A stretch of 64,000 nt of DNA from an uncultured Clostridia bacterium (GTDB taxonomy: Bacteria > Bacillota > Clostridia > UBA1212 > UBA1255), in NCBI GenBank assembly GCA_904420095.1, contig CAJFUB010000023.1, positions 1-64,000 on the forward strand, written 5' to 3'. Under the pieces are notes generated by a model. The model had not been told where the DNA came from and did no database searches. It was given only the letters and a program-made list of their open reading frames with translations. Shown piece by piece: positions 26,649-36,605 of the stretch (the stretch's first letter is position 1; the number at the start of each line of letters is the position of its first letter). Both the position numbers and the translations under genes were made by a program.

Positions 26649-28094
26649 TTAAAATCTAAAATCGCGGATTCCTGCGGAAATTTTATCCAGATGATCTTCA
26701 CAGAGCATCCGAACCTTCTCCTTGGGAATGTTGTTCAGCTCCGCGCGAATCAGCGCTTCGCCGACGGCGCGCGTTTCTTCAGAAGCGTAATCCGTCAAAT
26801 ATTCCTTCAGCGTTAAGAGCGCATTGGGATGGCAGCAATTCTGAATCTGGCCTGATTTACAGAGCGCCATGAAGCGATCTCCCGTACGGCCCTCGCGATA
26901 ACACGCCGTACAGAACGAGGGAATATATCCCAGCTCCATCAGCCAGCGGACCACCTCGTCGAGCGTTCTCTGATCGGAAACGTCGAACTGCTCCGTATCC
27001 GTGGGACGCTTTTGCTCCGTATACCCTCCGACCGAGGTCCTGGAGCCTCCGCTGATCTGGGAAACGCCGAGGCGAAGGACCTTTTCACGTACCGCTTGAT
27101 TCTCTCGGGTAGAAATGATCATGCCGGTGTAAGGAACCGCGATCCGGATGAGCGCGCAGATTTTTGCAAAGATTTCGTCGCTGATGCCGCATTCAAAGGC
27201 ATTCGGATCGATGTCGTCGGCATGCTTGACACGCGGGACGCTGATGGTGTGCGGTCCGACGCCGTGAACGGCTTCCAGATGCTCCGCATGCATCAGCAGG
27301 CCGGCAAACTCATACCGATAGCGTTCCAGCCCGAACAGGACGCCCAGGCCGACGTCATCGATTCCGCCCTCCATGGCGCGATCCATTGCCTCGGTGTGGT
27401 AATTGTAATCATGCTTTGGCCCTGTTGGATGAAGCTTCAGATAGCTTTCTTTATGATACGTTTCCTGAAACAGGATATATGTCCCGATCCCTGCGTCTTT
27501 CAGCTTTCTGTAATTTTCCACCGTAGTTGCTGCGATATTGACGTTTACGCGGCGGATCGCTCCGTTTTTGTGCTTAATAGAATAAATCGTATCAATACAT
27601 TCTAAGATATATTCGATCGGATTCATTACTGGATCCTCCCCGGATTCAATGGCCAGTCGTTTGTGTCCCATATCCTGCAGGGCGATCACTTCCTGCCTGA
27701 TTTCGTCCTGCGTCAGCTTTTTTCTGGGAATATGCTTGTTTTTCATGTGATAGGGACAGTATACGCAGCCATTCACACAGTAGTTGGACAGATAAAGCGG
27801 GGCGAATATGACGATTCTGTTTCCGTAAAAGGCCTTTTTGATTTCCTCGGCGAGGGCATACATCTCCTGGACCTTTTCCGGGATTTCGCAGGCCAGCAGC
27901 ACGGAGGCCTCCCGATGCGTCAGGCCTGCGCAGAAGGTCCCTTTCTCCGTAACGCGCGGACGCGCTTTCTTCAGAATGCGATCGATCAGGGGAATATTGT
28001 TTTTATTTTCGTCGGCGTACTTCAGCGTTTCCCGGATTTCGGCGTCGCTGATAAATTCGTCGGCACAGAGTGATTTCGGATTATACTGTTCCAT
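26649..28094 (-). CDS. hydG: [FeFe]-hydrogenase maturase HydG, tyrosine lyase (radical SAM)
   Basis: A 481-residue radical SAM enzyme that splits tyrosine and makes the CO and cyanide ligands of the H cluster. The SAM cluster motif CVNGCVYC is near residue 92, and the C-terminal CTACYREGRTGDRFM region (about 413-427) supplies the second, auxiliary cluster. The length matches other HydG proteins. It starts 30 bases after hydE. Confidence 0.95.
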   Translation of the reverse strand: MEQYNPKSLCADEFISDAEIRETLKYADENKNNIPLIDRILKKARPRVTEKGTFCAGLTHREASVLLACEIPEKVQEMYALAEEIKKAFYGNRIVIFAPLYLSNYCVNGCVYCPYHMKNKHIPRKKLTQDEIRQEVIALQDMGHKRLAIESGEDPVMNPIEYILECIDTIYSIKHKNGAIRRVNVNIAATTVENYRKLKDAGIGTYILFQETYHKESYLKLHPTGPKHDYNYHTEAMDRAMEGGIDDVGLGVLFGLERYRYEFAGLLMHAEHLEAVHGVGPHTISVPRVKHADDIDPNAFECGISDEIFAKICALIRIAVPYTGMIISTRENQAVREKVLRLGVSQISGGSRTSVGGYTEQKRPTDTEQFDVSDQRTLDEVVRWLMELGYIPSFCTACYREGRTGDRFMALCKSGQIQNCCHPNALLTLKEYLTDYASEETRAVGEALIRAELNNIPKEKVRMLCEDHLDKISAGIRDFRF

Positions 28095-28124
28095 ACAAGT
28101 TCTTCCTTTCTTATCAATTCTTGT

Positions 28125-29165
28125 TTATTGCTTGAGATAATCGCCGCGGCTTACTGCAATGCGGCAGCCGGTTTTTTGAATTCGTTTCTTCAGATCCGCA
28201 AGTCCTTCCGCCGCTTCGGCGCCTGTATACGCTTTGTTATCGTACAGCGCATATTTTTCGCGGACGTCTGTGGGGGAGAGGTTCGGCATGACGACGTTTG
28301 CCCCGGCAAGAATTCCTTTCTCCCGGCCCTCCGGATCAAGCGTGCCGAGCGCGGTCGTTGCGGGGAGCAGGGCGCGGGGCAGCATTAGGCGGAGCAGACC
28401 GATCAGAAAGAGCGTAAGCGCTACGGAACCGGGAGGTTCTCCGGCAAACGGCGTGTCATGGTGCGGGATAAAAGGTCCGATTCCGACCATTTGAGGATCC
28501 AGTTCTTTTAAAAACAGCAGGTCTTCTGCAAGCTCCGCGGCAGTCTGGCCCGGAGCGCCGACCATAAAGCCGCTTCCCGTTTGATAGCCGATTTCCTTTA
28601 GCCAGAAGAGACATTGCTTTCTTTCCGCCAAACTGAGCGCCGGAGGATGGAGCTTTGCATAATGCGGTTCTGAAGCCGTTTCATGACGTAGAAGATAGCG
28701 ATCGGCGCCGGCCTCAAACAGACGCTGGTAGCTTTCTCGGCTGCGTTCTCCCAGCGAGAGGGTGACGGCGCAGTCCGGATGGCGCGTCTTTATTTTTTGG
28801 ATCAGATCACACAGCAGCAAGTCCGTATAAAAGGCGTCTTCTCCTCCTTGCAGCACGAAGCTGCGGAATCCCAGCGCGTACCCGGATTCTGTGCAGGACA
28901 GGATTTCCTCCGGCGTCAGCCGGTAACGTGCGGCGTTTGAATTGCTTCTGCGGATTCCACAGTAATAGCAGTCATTTTTACAATAGCTGGAAATTTCGAT
29001 CAGACCGCGAATATATACGTCGCGTCCGTAGATTTCGTCTCGGATCCGGCGTGCTTTCTGAAACAGATATTGTGCGGAAGAATCGTCGCGCCCTTCCAGC
29101 AGGGCGATCCATTCTTCTTGGGAAAGTGTTTTCGTTTGCTGCAGTTTGTCGATGAGTTCCCGCAT
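28125..29165 (-). CDS. hydE: [FeFe]-hydrogenase maturase HydE (radical SAM)
   Basis: A 346-residue radical SAM protein of the BioB/HydE type, first gene of the operon. The cluster motif CKNDCYYC is near residue 63, followed by LQGGED and LSLGERS typical of HydE. ATG 29165 is chosen because GGGAGGAAGC lies directly upstream and the reading frame before it does not match the family. The transcript from the promoter at 29329-29357 would have a leader of about 155 nt, in which I see no known element. Confidence 0.94.
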   Translation of the reverse strand: MRELIDKLQQTKTLSQEEWIALLEGRDDSSAQYLFQKARRIRDEIYGRDVYIRGLIEISSYCKNDCYYCGIRRSNSNAARYRLTPEEILSCTESGYALGFRSFVLQGGEDAFYTDLLLCDLIQKIKTRHPDCAVTLSLGERSRESYQRLFEAGADRYLLRHETASEPHYAKLHPPALSLAERKQCLFWLKEIGYQTGSGFMVGAPGQTAAELAEDLLFLKELDPQMVGIGPFIPHHDTPFAGEPPGSVALTLFLIGLLRLMLPRALLPATTALGTLDPEGREKGILAGANVVMPNLSPTDVREKYALYDNKAYTGAEAAEGLADLKKRIQKTGCRIAVSRGDYLKQ

Positions 29166-29328
29166 GCTTCCTCCCGGCAAGACGCCGACGGCCGAAGGCA
29201 GCACGATATGCGAAAACGGAATCATGCGGATTTTTCTTGCGGCGCAGCGGAGTTCTTTGCCATCAGTCTGAATTTGTAATAAATAAAAGTCGTTCGCGGT
29301 AGGAACCGTCCATCCGCTCACGTTCTTT

Positions 29329-29357
29329 ATTCTAATCCTGGGAGCCCTCCGTGTCAA
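29329..29357 (-). promoter_or_regulatory. Promoter of the hydEGF operon
   Basis: On the minus strand: a perfect TTGACA (29352-29357), a 17-bp spacer and TAGAAT (29329-29334). It is back to back with the promoter at 29388-29416. Confidence 0.8.
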
Positions 29358-29387
29358 GGGACGCGGTGATCAGGCCGTAATCTGTTG

Positions 29388-29416
29388 TTGACGGAGCGGG
29401 GCAAAAAAGATAAAAT
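29388..29416 (+). promoter_or_regulatory. Promoter of the acyltransferase/beta-galactosidase operon
   Basis: TTGACG (29388-29393), a 17-bp spacer and TAAAAT (29411-29416), 28 bp before the start codon. Divergent from the hydE promoter; only 30 bp separate the two -35 boxes, so one regulator could affect both. Confidence 0.75.
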
Positions 29417-29444
29417 AGCATCTATCCTAGAGAAAGGAAACAGT

Positions 29445-30482
29445 ATGGAACCCATTTTGAATCAAAGGGATAGCGGCAAAAGGCTTCTCTATATTGATTT
29501 TCTGAATATCGCTGCCTGCTTCGGGGTTGTTGCCATGCACTGTACCGGAAAGGTTTTTGCTTTTGATACGAGTAAAGAGTGGTTTTTTTCGATGCTTTTG
29601 CAGGCGGTGTTTCATTTTTCCATTCCTGTTTTTTTTATGATCTCGGGTGCGACGCTGATGAACTACAGGGAGAAATATTCGACAAAGGAATTTCTTAAAA
29701 GGCGATTTCTCAGAACAGGCGTTCCTTTTCTGATCTGGTCCGGCGTCATGCTGATTTATAAGATCGCGATTGGAGAGCTTCCGGCTCCCATCGGGCCAAG
29801 ATCCTTTCTGAACTTATTTTTAAATAACGAAATACAGAATATTTATTGGTTTTTTTATGCAATCTTTGGAATTTATGCGGCGATGCCTCTTCTGTCGCTG
29901 CTTGCCCGAAACGATCACCGAAAAGCTGTCGAATGGTATCTGCTGCTGTTTTTTCTCTTCAGAGCGGTCGTTCCGCTGCTCCGCTTGGCCGGGATCAGGA
30001 TTACAGGTTATTTTGAAATCCCGGGGATTGCGGGGTATTTCGGATACGTTCTGATGGGCTGGTATCTGAGTACGGTCTCGTTTAAAAAGCACATGCGTCT
30101 CCTGCTGTATGCTTGCGGGATTTTTTCCGCAGGTCTGATGTTCTTCGGCACTTATTATTTAAGTGCGCGCGCAGGAACAACCGATTCGCTTCTGATGGAC
30201 TATACGTCTGTCTGTACGATGCTTCTGGCCTGCGCGGTGTTCGTATTTGCGAAGCATTTGAAATTTAAAGAGTCCTGGGCAGGGATCCTGAGACTTTTTT
30301 CTGCGGCAAGCCTGGGAATTTATCTTTTGCAGATGATACCAATTAATGAAATATACCGGCATGCTCCCGAAGCCTGCTCCATTCCGTTTATGATAGGAGA
30401 AACATTGTGCGTTTACGGAGGATGTTTTGCGGTAGTTGCGGTGATACAGAAAATTCCGGGGATCAGAAAAATTTTTCCCTAA
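29445..30482 (+). CDS. Acyltransferase 3 family membrane protein
   Basis: A 345-residue integral membrane protein with about ten helices. The start of the domain (YIDFLNIAACFGVVAMHC, catalytic-type His about residue 32) and SIPVFFMISGATLM are typical of the acyltransferase 3/OatA-WecH family, which acetylate or otherwise acylate surface sugars. ATG 29445 follows AAAGGAAA. It is cotranscribed with a GH42 beta-galactosidase 20 bases downstream; the acceptor is unknown. Confidence 0.85.
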   Translation: MEPILNQRDSGKRLLYIDFLNIAACFGVVAMHCTGKVFAFDTSKEWFFSMLLQAVFHFSIPVFFMISGATLMNYREKYSTKEFLKRRFLRTGVPFLIWSGVMLIYKIAIGELPAPIGPRSFLNLFLNNEIQNIYWFFYAIFGIYAAMPLLSLLARNDHRKAVEWYLLLFFLFRAVVPLLRLAGIRITGYFEIPGIAGYFGYVLMGWYLSTVSFKKHMRLLLYACGIFSAGLMFFGTYYLSARAGTTDSLLMDYTSVCTMLLACAVFVFAKHLKFKESWAGILRLFSAASLGIYLLQMIPINEIYRHAPEACSIPFMIGETLCVYGGCFAVVAVIQKIPGIRKIFP

Positions 30483-30502
30483 AAGACAGAGAGGTGTAAG
30501 GT

Positions 30503-32485
30503 ATGGAATATCAGAGAAATCCGGCGCCGTTTTTGGGTTCGGCATATTATCCGGAGGATTGGGACGATAGCGAACTGCCGGGAGATATTGCAAAAATGAA
30601 GAAGGCCGGCATGAAGGCCGCTCGGATCGGGGAATTTGCGTGGCGCAAAATGGAACCGAAAGAGGGAAGCTTTCATTTTACCTGGCTGCATGAGGTGGTG
30701 GACCGTCTGAAAGAGGCGGGAATTTCCGTAATCCTGGGCACGCCAACGGCAACCCCGCCGATTTGGTTTTTGCGGAAGCATCCGGATGCGGCGGTCATGA
30801 ATTCCGCAGGAATCCGAACCAGCCACGGAGGACGGCGTCATTGCTGTTCAAACAACGAAGCATACTGGGAAGCGTCCGCGTCCATCATACGCGCCATGGC
30901 GCAGGAGTTTGGCCGCGACGAGAACGTGATCGGATGGCAGCTGGACAACGAAATTTATATGCCGGGTGCCGGCTGCTTCTGCCCGACGTGCGTGGAAAAA
31001 TTCCACCGGTTTTTGGAAAAGAAATACGGAACGATCGACGCGCTCAACGCTCGCTGGAATCTGAATCTTTTCAGCCAGGCTTACGACTGCTTTGACGAAA
31101 TTCCGGCGCCTGCAAACGCCTGGCACAATCCGCACATTTTGCTGGAATGGAATCTTTTTCAGCAGGAATCGTGTATTTCCTTCCTGCATATGCAGCAGAA
31201 AATAGTAAGAGAATACACGGATGCGCCCATCGGAACGGACATGATGCCGTTTGCCGGGCTCGATTATGAAAAAATGAACGCCCCTATGGATCTGGTAATG
31301 TTCAATCATTATAACTCGGAGGAGAATCTGTGGGAGGCCGGCTTCTGGTTTGATTATCTGCGCGGCATCAAAGAGATGCCGTTTTGGAACACGGAGACGC
31401 AGACGGGATGGAACGCGTCCGTTTCCGTAGGGCAGGTCATGAAGCCGGAGGGCTTCTGCCGCGTGAACTCCTGGATGCCGGTAGCGTTTGGAGGGGCGGC
31501 CAATCTGTATTGGCTGTGGCGTCAGCACTGGGCGGGCCATGAATTAATGCACGGTTCCGTGCTGTCTGCCGCAGGAAGGCCTTTGCATATGTTCGGAGAG
31601 ATCCGGCAGACGGCGGATGAATTTGAAAAAGCGGGAGACTTTCTGCGCGGCACGCGGGTCTTCACGGAGATTGCAATGCATTTTACCTCTCTAAATTGGA
31701 ACCTGTTTGAATGCCAGCCGTGGATCGACGGATTCCGCTATTATGACAGGCTCGCCTCCGACTTCTACCGTCCGCTCACGCAAATGGGAGCGCGTGTCGA
31801 CATCATCGGCGCGCAGAAAAGTCTGGAAGGGTATAAAGTACTGATTTCCCCGTATATGATGACGCTGGAAGACGATACGCTGCCCGAACGGATCGAACGG
31901 TGGGTCAAAGACGGCGGAATATGGATCGCCGGCCCGATGACCGATCAGCGGACCGGCATCGGGACGCATTATACAGACAGGGCCATGGGAATGCTGGAAC
32001 GCCTGACCGGAGCGCGGCTGGCATTTTCCGCGCCTGATCGGGGACGCTATATCCGGGCCGAATGGAAAGACGGAACGCCGTTTACCGGCAGCTTGTGGTT
32101 TGAGATGTATGATGCCAGTCAAGAAAATACGCTTGTCACAATTACCGGCATGCATTCTGCGGTGAAAGGAAAGAGTCTCGTAATGTCTTTCCCCGTTGGG
32201 CGCGGGAGAATCATTCTTTTAGGAACGATTCCGTCCGCACAGGATTTAGTGAGAATTCTGAAGGCCGCACTGGAGGAGGCAGGTGTAAAGCTCCCGAGAA
32301 TTACAGGTGAGCTTGCGGTAATTCCGCGGAGCGGAGCGGCCGGCAGCGGTCTGATCCTGGTGGAAACAGGCAATAAACCGGCGTCTGTTGACCTGGAGGA
32401 GCCGATGACGGAGCTTCTGACCGGCAAGACGTATCTGGGACATACGGAATTGGAGCCGTATTCCATCCTGGTATTGAAAAAATAA
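30503..32485 (+). CDS. Beta-galactosidase, GH42
   Basis: A 660-residue cytoplasmic enzyme releasing galactose from beta-galactosides. The (beta/alpha)8 domain begins with GSAYYPEDW and contains the acid/base Glu in WQLDNEIY (about residue 150) and the nucleophile Glu in WNTETQTGW (about residue 295). A trimerisation domain (about 395-595) and a C-terminal beta domain follow. Cys residues in CFCPTC may bind zinc, as in other GH42 enzymes. It is the second gene after the acyltransferase, with GAGAGGTG before its ATG. Confidence 0.93.
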   Translation: MEYQRNPAPFLGSAYYPEDWDDSELPGDIAKMKKAGMKAARIGEFAWRKMEPKEGSFHFTWLHEVVDRLKEAGISVILGTPTATPPIWFLRKHPDAAVMNSAGIRTSHGGRRHCCSNNEAYWEASASIIRAMAQEFGRDENVIGWQLDNEIYMPGAGCFCPTCVEKFHRFLEKKYGTIDALNARWNLNLFSQAYDCFDEIPAPANAWHNPHILLEWNLFQQESCISFLHMQQKIVREYTDAPIGTDMMPFAGLDYEKMNAPMDLVMFNHYNSEENLWEAGFWFDYLRGIKEMPFWNTETQTGWNASVSVGQVMKPEGFCRVNSWMPVAFGGAANLYWLWRQHWAGHELMHGSVLSAAGRPLHMFGEIRQTADEFEKAGDFLRGTRVFTEIAMHFTSLNWNLFECQPWIDGFRYYDRLASDFYRPLTQMGARVDIIGAQKSLEGYKVLISPYMMTLEDDTLPERIERWVKDGGIWIAGPMTDQRTGIGTHYTDRAMGMLERLTGARLAFSAPDRGRYIRAEWKDGTPFTGSLWFEMYDASQENTLVTITGMHSAVKGKSLVMSFPVGRGRIILLGTIPSAQDLVRILKAALEEAGVKLPRITGELAVIPRSGAAGSGLILVETGNKPASVDLEEPMTELLTGKTYLGHTELEPYSILVLKK

Positions 32486-32603
32486 AAAACGAACCGCGTC
32501 CTCCCTCCGGGGCATATACGGGGACAATCCCGAATAGACTTTGTATCAGCAGGATATGCTGCATGCAGACTGCAAACGGATGCAGATAGGAGGACGCGGG
32601 AAT

Positions 32604-35189
32604 ATGGAATTCAAAAGAGAATCCGATTACACGGGACTTACTGCGGCGGAGGCGGAACACCGGCTGACAAAATACGGGAGAAATACATTGGAGCAGCATA
32701 AAAAAAAGTCGCCGGTGCTGCTGTTTCTGGGCCAGTTCAAGGACATCATGACGATCATTCTGATCGTATGCACCGGGATTTCCGCATTTATGCAGGACTG
32801 GACGGAAGCCGCCGTGATGATCGGAATCGTAGTGGTCAACGCATTTTTAGGATTTATCCAGGAATACAGAACGGAAAAAACAATCGAAGCGCTCCGGTCG
32901 ATGACGGCGCTTCATGCCAGAGTGCTGCGGGACGGCAGGCAAATTGAAATCAGCGCAGAGGAGATCGTACCGGGCGATGTTGTTTTCGTAAAAGGCGGAG
33001 ATATTTTGCCGGCAGACGGCTTTATTATTACTTCCTCAGGCCTTACGGTCGACGAAGCCATGCTTACAGGGGAATCGGCCGCGGTGGAGAAAAGCGAGCT
33101 GGCCGGATTTGATTCCGCCGTATATTCCGGAACGCTTGCGATCAGCGGATCGGCAACCGTGGGCGTAACGGACACGGGAATGAATACAAAAATGGGAAAG
33201 ATTTCCGGTATGATCCAGGAAGTGAAAGAAGAATCGACGCCGCTTCAGAAACGCCTGGCAAAGCTCGGAAAATATATTGTTTTTGCCTGCGTACTGATTT
33301 GCGTCGCGGTCACCTTTGCCGGGATCCTTCGGGGAGAGGATATCATCAATATGCTGCTTACCGGCATCAGCTTGGCCGTCGCCGCTGTACCGGAGGGCCT
33401 GCCGGCTATTGTAACAATTTCTCTGGCGCTGGGCGTACAGAGAATGGCGGCGAACAACGCCCTTGTGCGGCGCCTTCCCGCCGTCGAGACGCTGGGCGGC
33501 ACAAATGTTATCTGTTCGGATAAAACCGGCACGCTTACCCAGAACAAAATGTCGGTACGGGAAATCCGTGTGCCGTCGGAAATGCTCGGCGGAAAGGCCG
33601 ATTCCGCTTCCCGCGCAGGGGATCTGCGGATGCTGTCAAATATCTGCAGGGTCTGCAACAATTTGTCAGACGCCACCGAACAGGCTTTAAAAGAGATCGG
33701 CGGTCAGGAGGCGGAAGCATCGGCTGCCGAATTTGTCCGAATTGCCGAGATCCCCTTCGATTCCGTCCGCAAATGCATGAGCGTAATCGTCAAAAACAAA
33801 CAAGGAGAATTTTTTGTAATGACAAAGGGAGGCGCCGACGTCGTGCTGGGAAAGGCCGGGCGCTACATAGAAAACGGCCGGATCAAGCGCCTCGATCCGG
33901 CTGCGCTCGAGCGGCTCCGGAGCTGCAACGATCGCCTTGCCTCCGGAGCGCTGCGCGTGCTTGCCGCCGCTTACCGCCCGATCCGACCTGACGAGGCAGA
34001 GGAATACAGGTCGTCGAAAGATAAAACGAAGCAGGCCCGTCTGGAATCCAATCTGATCTTTGCCGGCTTTATCGGCCTGATGGATCGCCCGCGCGAGGAA
34101 GTGCCGGGCGCGGTACAGCTGTGCGCCGACGCGGGAATTCGGACCATCATGATTACGGGAGACCATAAAATTACGGCCGCAGCCATTGCGAGGGAGGTCA
34201 ATATTCCCGCATCGCGCGTCCTGACCGGAGAGGAAATCAGCCAGATGAGCGATGCGGAGTTCGAAGAAGCCGTAGACAGTGTAAACGTATATGCGCGCGT
34301 TTTGCCGGAGCACAAGCTGCGAATCGTGAGAGCGCTGCGAAAAAAGAACAACACGGTCGCCATGACGGGAGACGGAGTCAACGATGCGCCGGCAATTAAA
34401 GAGGCCGATATCGGAATCGCCATGGGCGTCAACGGAACGGATGTCACAAGAGAGGCGTCCGACATGGTTCTGATGGATGATAATTTCGCCACCATTGCCG
34501 AGGCCGTGAAGCAGGGCCGCGGAATATACGACAATATTCGGAAATTTATCCGGTATATGCTGGCCTGCAACCTCGGAGAAGTCATTACGATGTTTGCCGG
34601 CGTTCTGTTCGGGCTGCCGCTCCCGCTTTATCCGATTCAAATTCTCTGGGTTAATCTAGTAACGGACGGCCTTCCTGGAATTGCGCTCGGACTTGACCCG
34701 GTGACCGACGAAATCATGAAACGAAAACCAGTGCCGGCAAACCGCGGCCTTTTCTACGGAAGACTGCCGTTCCTCATCCTGTTTCGCGGGCTGCTGATCG
34801 GACTTTGCACGCTCGGCGCCTTCGTCAGTATACAATATACCACGGGGAACACGGAGCTTGCGCGGACCGCTGCATTTATGACGCTGGTGATGACGCAGAT
34901 CGTACATTCCTTTGAATGCCGCAGCGAGACGAAAAGCCTTCTCCAGAGCGGAATCCGCGACAATCTCTGGCTGCTGGCGGCGGGCGCGCTGTCCATGCTG
35001 ATGATGCTTGCCGTAATTTACATTCCCTCGTTGCAGCGCGTATTTCGGACGGTTCCGATGGAGCTCGAGCAGCTGGCGGTCGTCGCCGGCTTCACTGCGA
35101 TCGGCCCGATCTTGGGTGGACTGGCAAACGACCTCCTAGGCCGCAATCCATTTTCTTCTAAAGTAAAAGGCAAGAGAAATGCCTGCTGA
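32604..35189 (+). CDS. Calcium-type P-type ATPase (SERCA/PMR1-like)
   Basis: An 861-residue P2A-type cation pump. It shows the N-terminal cation-ATPase domain (LTAAEAEHRLTKYGRNTL), TGES in the actuator domain, the membrane-4 site PEGLP, the phosphorylated Asp306 in SDKTGTLTQNKMS, and GDGVNDAP in the hinge; NLVTDGLPGIALG of helix 6 fits calcium binding. It exports Ca2+ (possibly Mn2+). ATG 32604 follows ATAGGAGG with a 10-base gap. Its 3' end overlaps the end of the convergent MATE gene by 54 bp. I see no clear promoter in 32486-32603. Confidence 0.93.
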   Translation: MEFKRESDYTGLTAAEAEHRLTKYGRNTLEQHKKKSPVLLFLGQFKDIMTIILIVCTGISAFMQDWTEAAVMIGIVVVNAFLGFIQEYRTEKTIEALRSMTALHARVLRDGRQIEISAEEIVPGDVVFVKGGDILPADGFIITSSGLTVDEAMLTGESAAVEKSELAGFDSAVYSGTLAISGSATVGVTDTGMNTKMGKISGMIQEVKEESTPLQKRLAKLGKYIVFACVLICVAVTFAGILRGEDIINMLLTGISLAVAAVPEGLPAIVTISLALGVQRMAANNALVRRLPAVETLGGTNVICSDKTGTLTQNKMSVREIRVPSEMLGGKADSASRAGDLRMLSNICRVCNNLSDATEQALKEIGGQEAEASAAEFVRIAEIPFDSVRKCMSVIVKNKQGEFFVMTKGGADVVLGKAGRYIENGRIKRLDPAALERLRSCNDRLASGALRVLAAAYRPIRPDEAEEYRSSKDKTKQARLESNLIFAGFIGLMDRPREEVPGAVQLCADAGIRTIMITGDHKITAAAIAREVNIPASRVLTGEEISQMSDAEFEEAVDSVNVYARVLPEHKLRIVRALRKKNNTVAMTGDGVNDAPAIKEADIGIAMGVNGTDVTREASDMVLMDDNFATIAEAVKQGRGIYDNIRKFIRYMLACNLGEVITMFAGVLFGLPLPLYPIQILWVNLVTDGLPGIALGLDPVTDEIMKRKPVPANRGLFYGRLPFLILFRGLLIGLCTLGAFVSIQYTTGNTELARTAAFMTLVMTQIVHSFECRSETKSLLQSGIRDNLWLLAAGALSMLMMLAVIYIPSLQRVFRTVPMELEQLAVVAGFTAIGPILGGLANDLLGRNPFSSKVKGKRNAC

Positions 35190-36467
35190 CAGAATCCAGC
35201 CGACCGGCCAGGAGCACCAGATTCCCGTACTGCCCCAGAACGCGTAAAAGAGATACGAAAGCAGAACGCGGATCAAAAGATCGGAAAACGTGGAGAGCAT
35301 AAAGCAGCGGATCGCGCCTGCGCCCCGCAGGATTCCGTCGGAAACGAGTTTTACTGCAGCGACCAGATAAAAGGGAGATACGATTTGCAGGAAACGGACA
35401 CCGGTACTCATGGAAAGCTCGCTGCCGCCATCCATGAAAAGAAGCAGCGCAAAATTTCCTGCAAAGACGAAAACGAGTACGAACGGTAAAATAATCAGCT
35501 CCGACATTACGATCCCGGCCTTAAAGGATTTCCGGACACGGTCGTATTTCCCGGCTCCGATATTCTGCGAGGCGAAGGCTGACAGTCCGTTGGACATCGT
35601 AGTAAGGCACGTGATCGCAAACGTATTTAACTTTATGGCGGCGGAATATCCGGCGATGACGGATTTTCCGCCGTCATTTACCAGATTTTGAATGAACATG
35701 TTTCCTACGGATACGAAGCTCTGCTGCAGAATGCTCGGCACGGCGATAACAGAAACTTCTTTTAAAATGGAAAAAGAAAACTTCTCCGCTTTCACGTCCT
35801 TTTCTATTTTACGCAGGCGCTTTAAAAGAACGACGAGCGATACGATACAGGCGGTTCCCTGCGCGATGAACGTCGCCCAGGCTACGCCGGCGACATCAAG
35901 ATGAAGAATCGCCACAAAAAACCAGTCCAATACGATGTTTCCGATGGAAGAGGCGATCAGAAAATAAAGCGGCGTATTGGTATCGCCCAGCGACTGAAAT
36001 ACGGCTGTCGCCGTATTATATAAAAACAAAAATAGAAATCCGGCAATATAGATATTCAGATATAATTTTCCGTCCTCGAAAATTTCTTCCGGCGTCCGGA
36101 TCAGACGCATCAGAGGACCGCTTGTCAGCAGGCCGACTACAGTCAGCACAGCGGCCAGAACAGAGGAGGCTATCAGCACCGTGGAGATCGCCGCCTTCAT
36201 TTTCCGAAAATCTTTTGCTCCAAAGAAGCGCGATATGACAACGGAGCAGCCGATGTTGCTGCCGATCGCAATGGCCATGAAAATCATCGTGATCGGATAG
36301 GAGGCGCCGACTGCCGCCAGCGCGCTTTCCCCGTCCGCGGAAAATTTTCCTGCGATCATGCTGTCGGCCATATTATACATCTGCTGAAAAATGACGCTTA
36401 TAAATAACGGCAGGGAGAATTTGACCAAAACTGTTTCCGTCCTGCCTTCGGTGAGATCTCGGATCAT
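35136..36467 (-). CDS. MATE family efflux transporter
   Basis: A 443-residue exporter with twelve helices (LVKFSLPLFISVIFQQMYNM, SIGNIVLDWFFV, ending FYFRRKW). It belongs to the NorM/DinF-like MATE superfamily. Its last 54 bp overlap the end of the P-type ATPase gene on the other strand. A strong promoter with an inverted repeat over its -35 box lies upstream, so a repressor, probably drug-responsive, is expected; no such regulator gene is next to it. Confidence 0.92.
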   Translation of the reverse strand: MIRDLTEGRTETVLVKFSLPLFISVIFQQMYNMADSMIAGKFSADGESALAAVGASYPITMIFMAIAIGSNIGCSVVISRFFGAKDFRKMKAAISTVLIASSVLAAVLTVVGLLTSGPLMRLIRTPEEIFEDGKLYLNIYIAGFLFLFLYNTATAVFQSLGDTNTPLYFLIASSIGNIVLDWFFVAILHLDVAGVAWATFIAQGTACIVSLVVLLKRLRKIEKDVKAEKFSFSILKEVSVIAVPSILQQSFVSVGNMFIQNLVNDGGKSVIAGYSAAIKLNTFAITCLTTMSNGLSAFASQNIGAGKYDRVRKSFKAGIVMSELIILPFVLVFVFAGNFALLLFMDGGSELSMSTGVRFLQIVSPFYLVAAVKLVSDGILRGAGAIRCFMLSTFSDLLIRVLLSYLFYAFWGSTGIWCSWPVGWILSAGISLAFYFRRKWIAA

Positions 36468-36507
36468 CCGAAAAACCAGCTTTCTATATAAAATTGCAAC
36501 GAGTGAT

Positions 36508-36536
36508 ATTATAGTTTTACAAAACCGATTTGTAAA
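36508..36536 (-). promoter_or_regulatory. Promoter and putative operator of the MATE gene
   Basis: On the minus strand: TTTACA (36531-36536), 17-bp spacer, TATAAT (36508-36513). A perfect inverted repeat TTTACAAA-N5-TTTGTAAA (36516-36536) covers the -35 box and most of the spacer, a typical place for a MarR- or TetR-type repressor. Confidence 0.7.
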
Positions 36537-36605
36537 TATTTAACTTCCCTTGCTTGAAAAACGGCTCCTGTGGAATTATAATAATGTGAAAATGGAGGAC
36601 GGACG

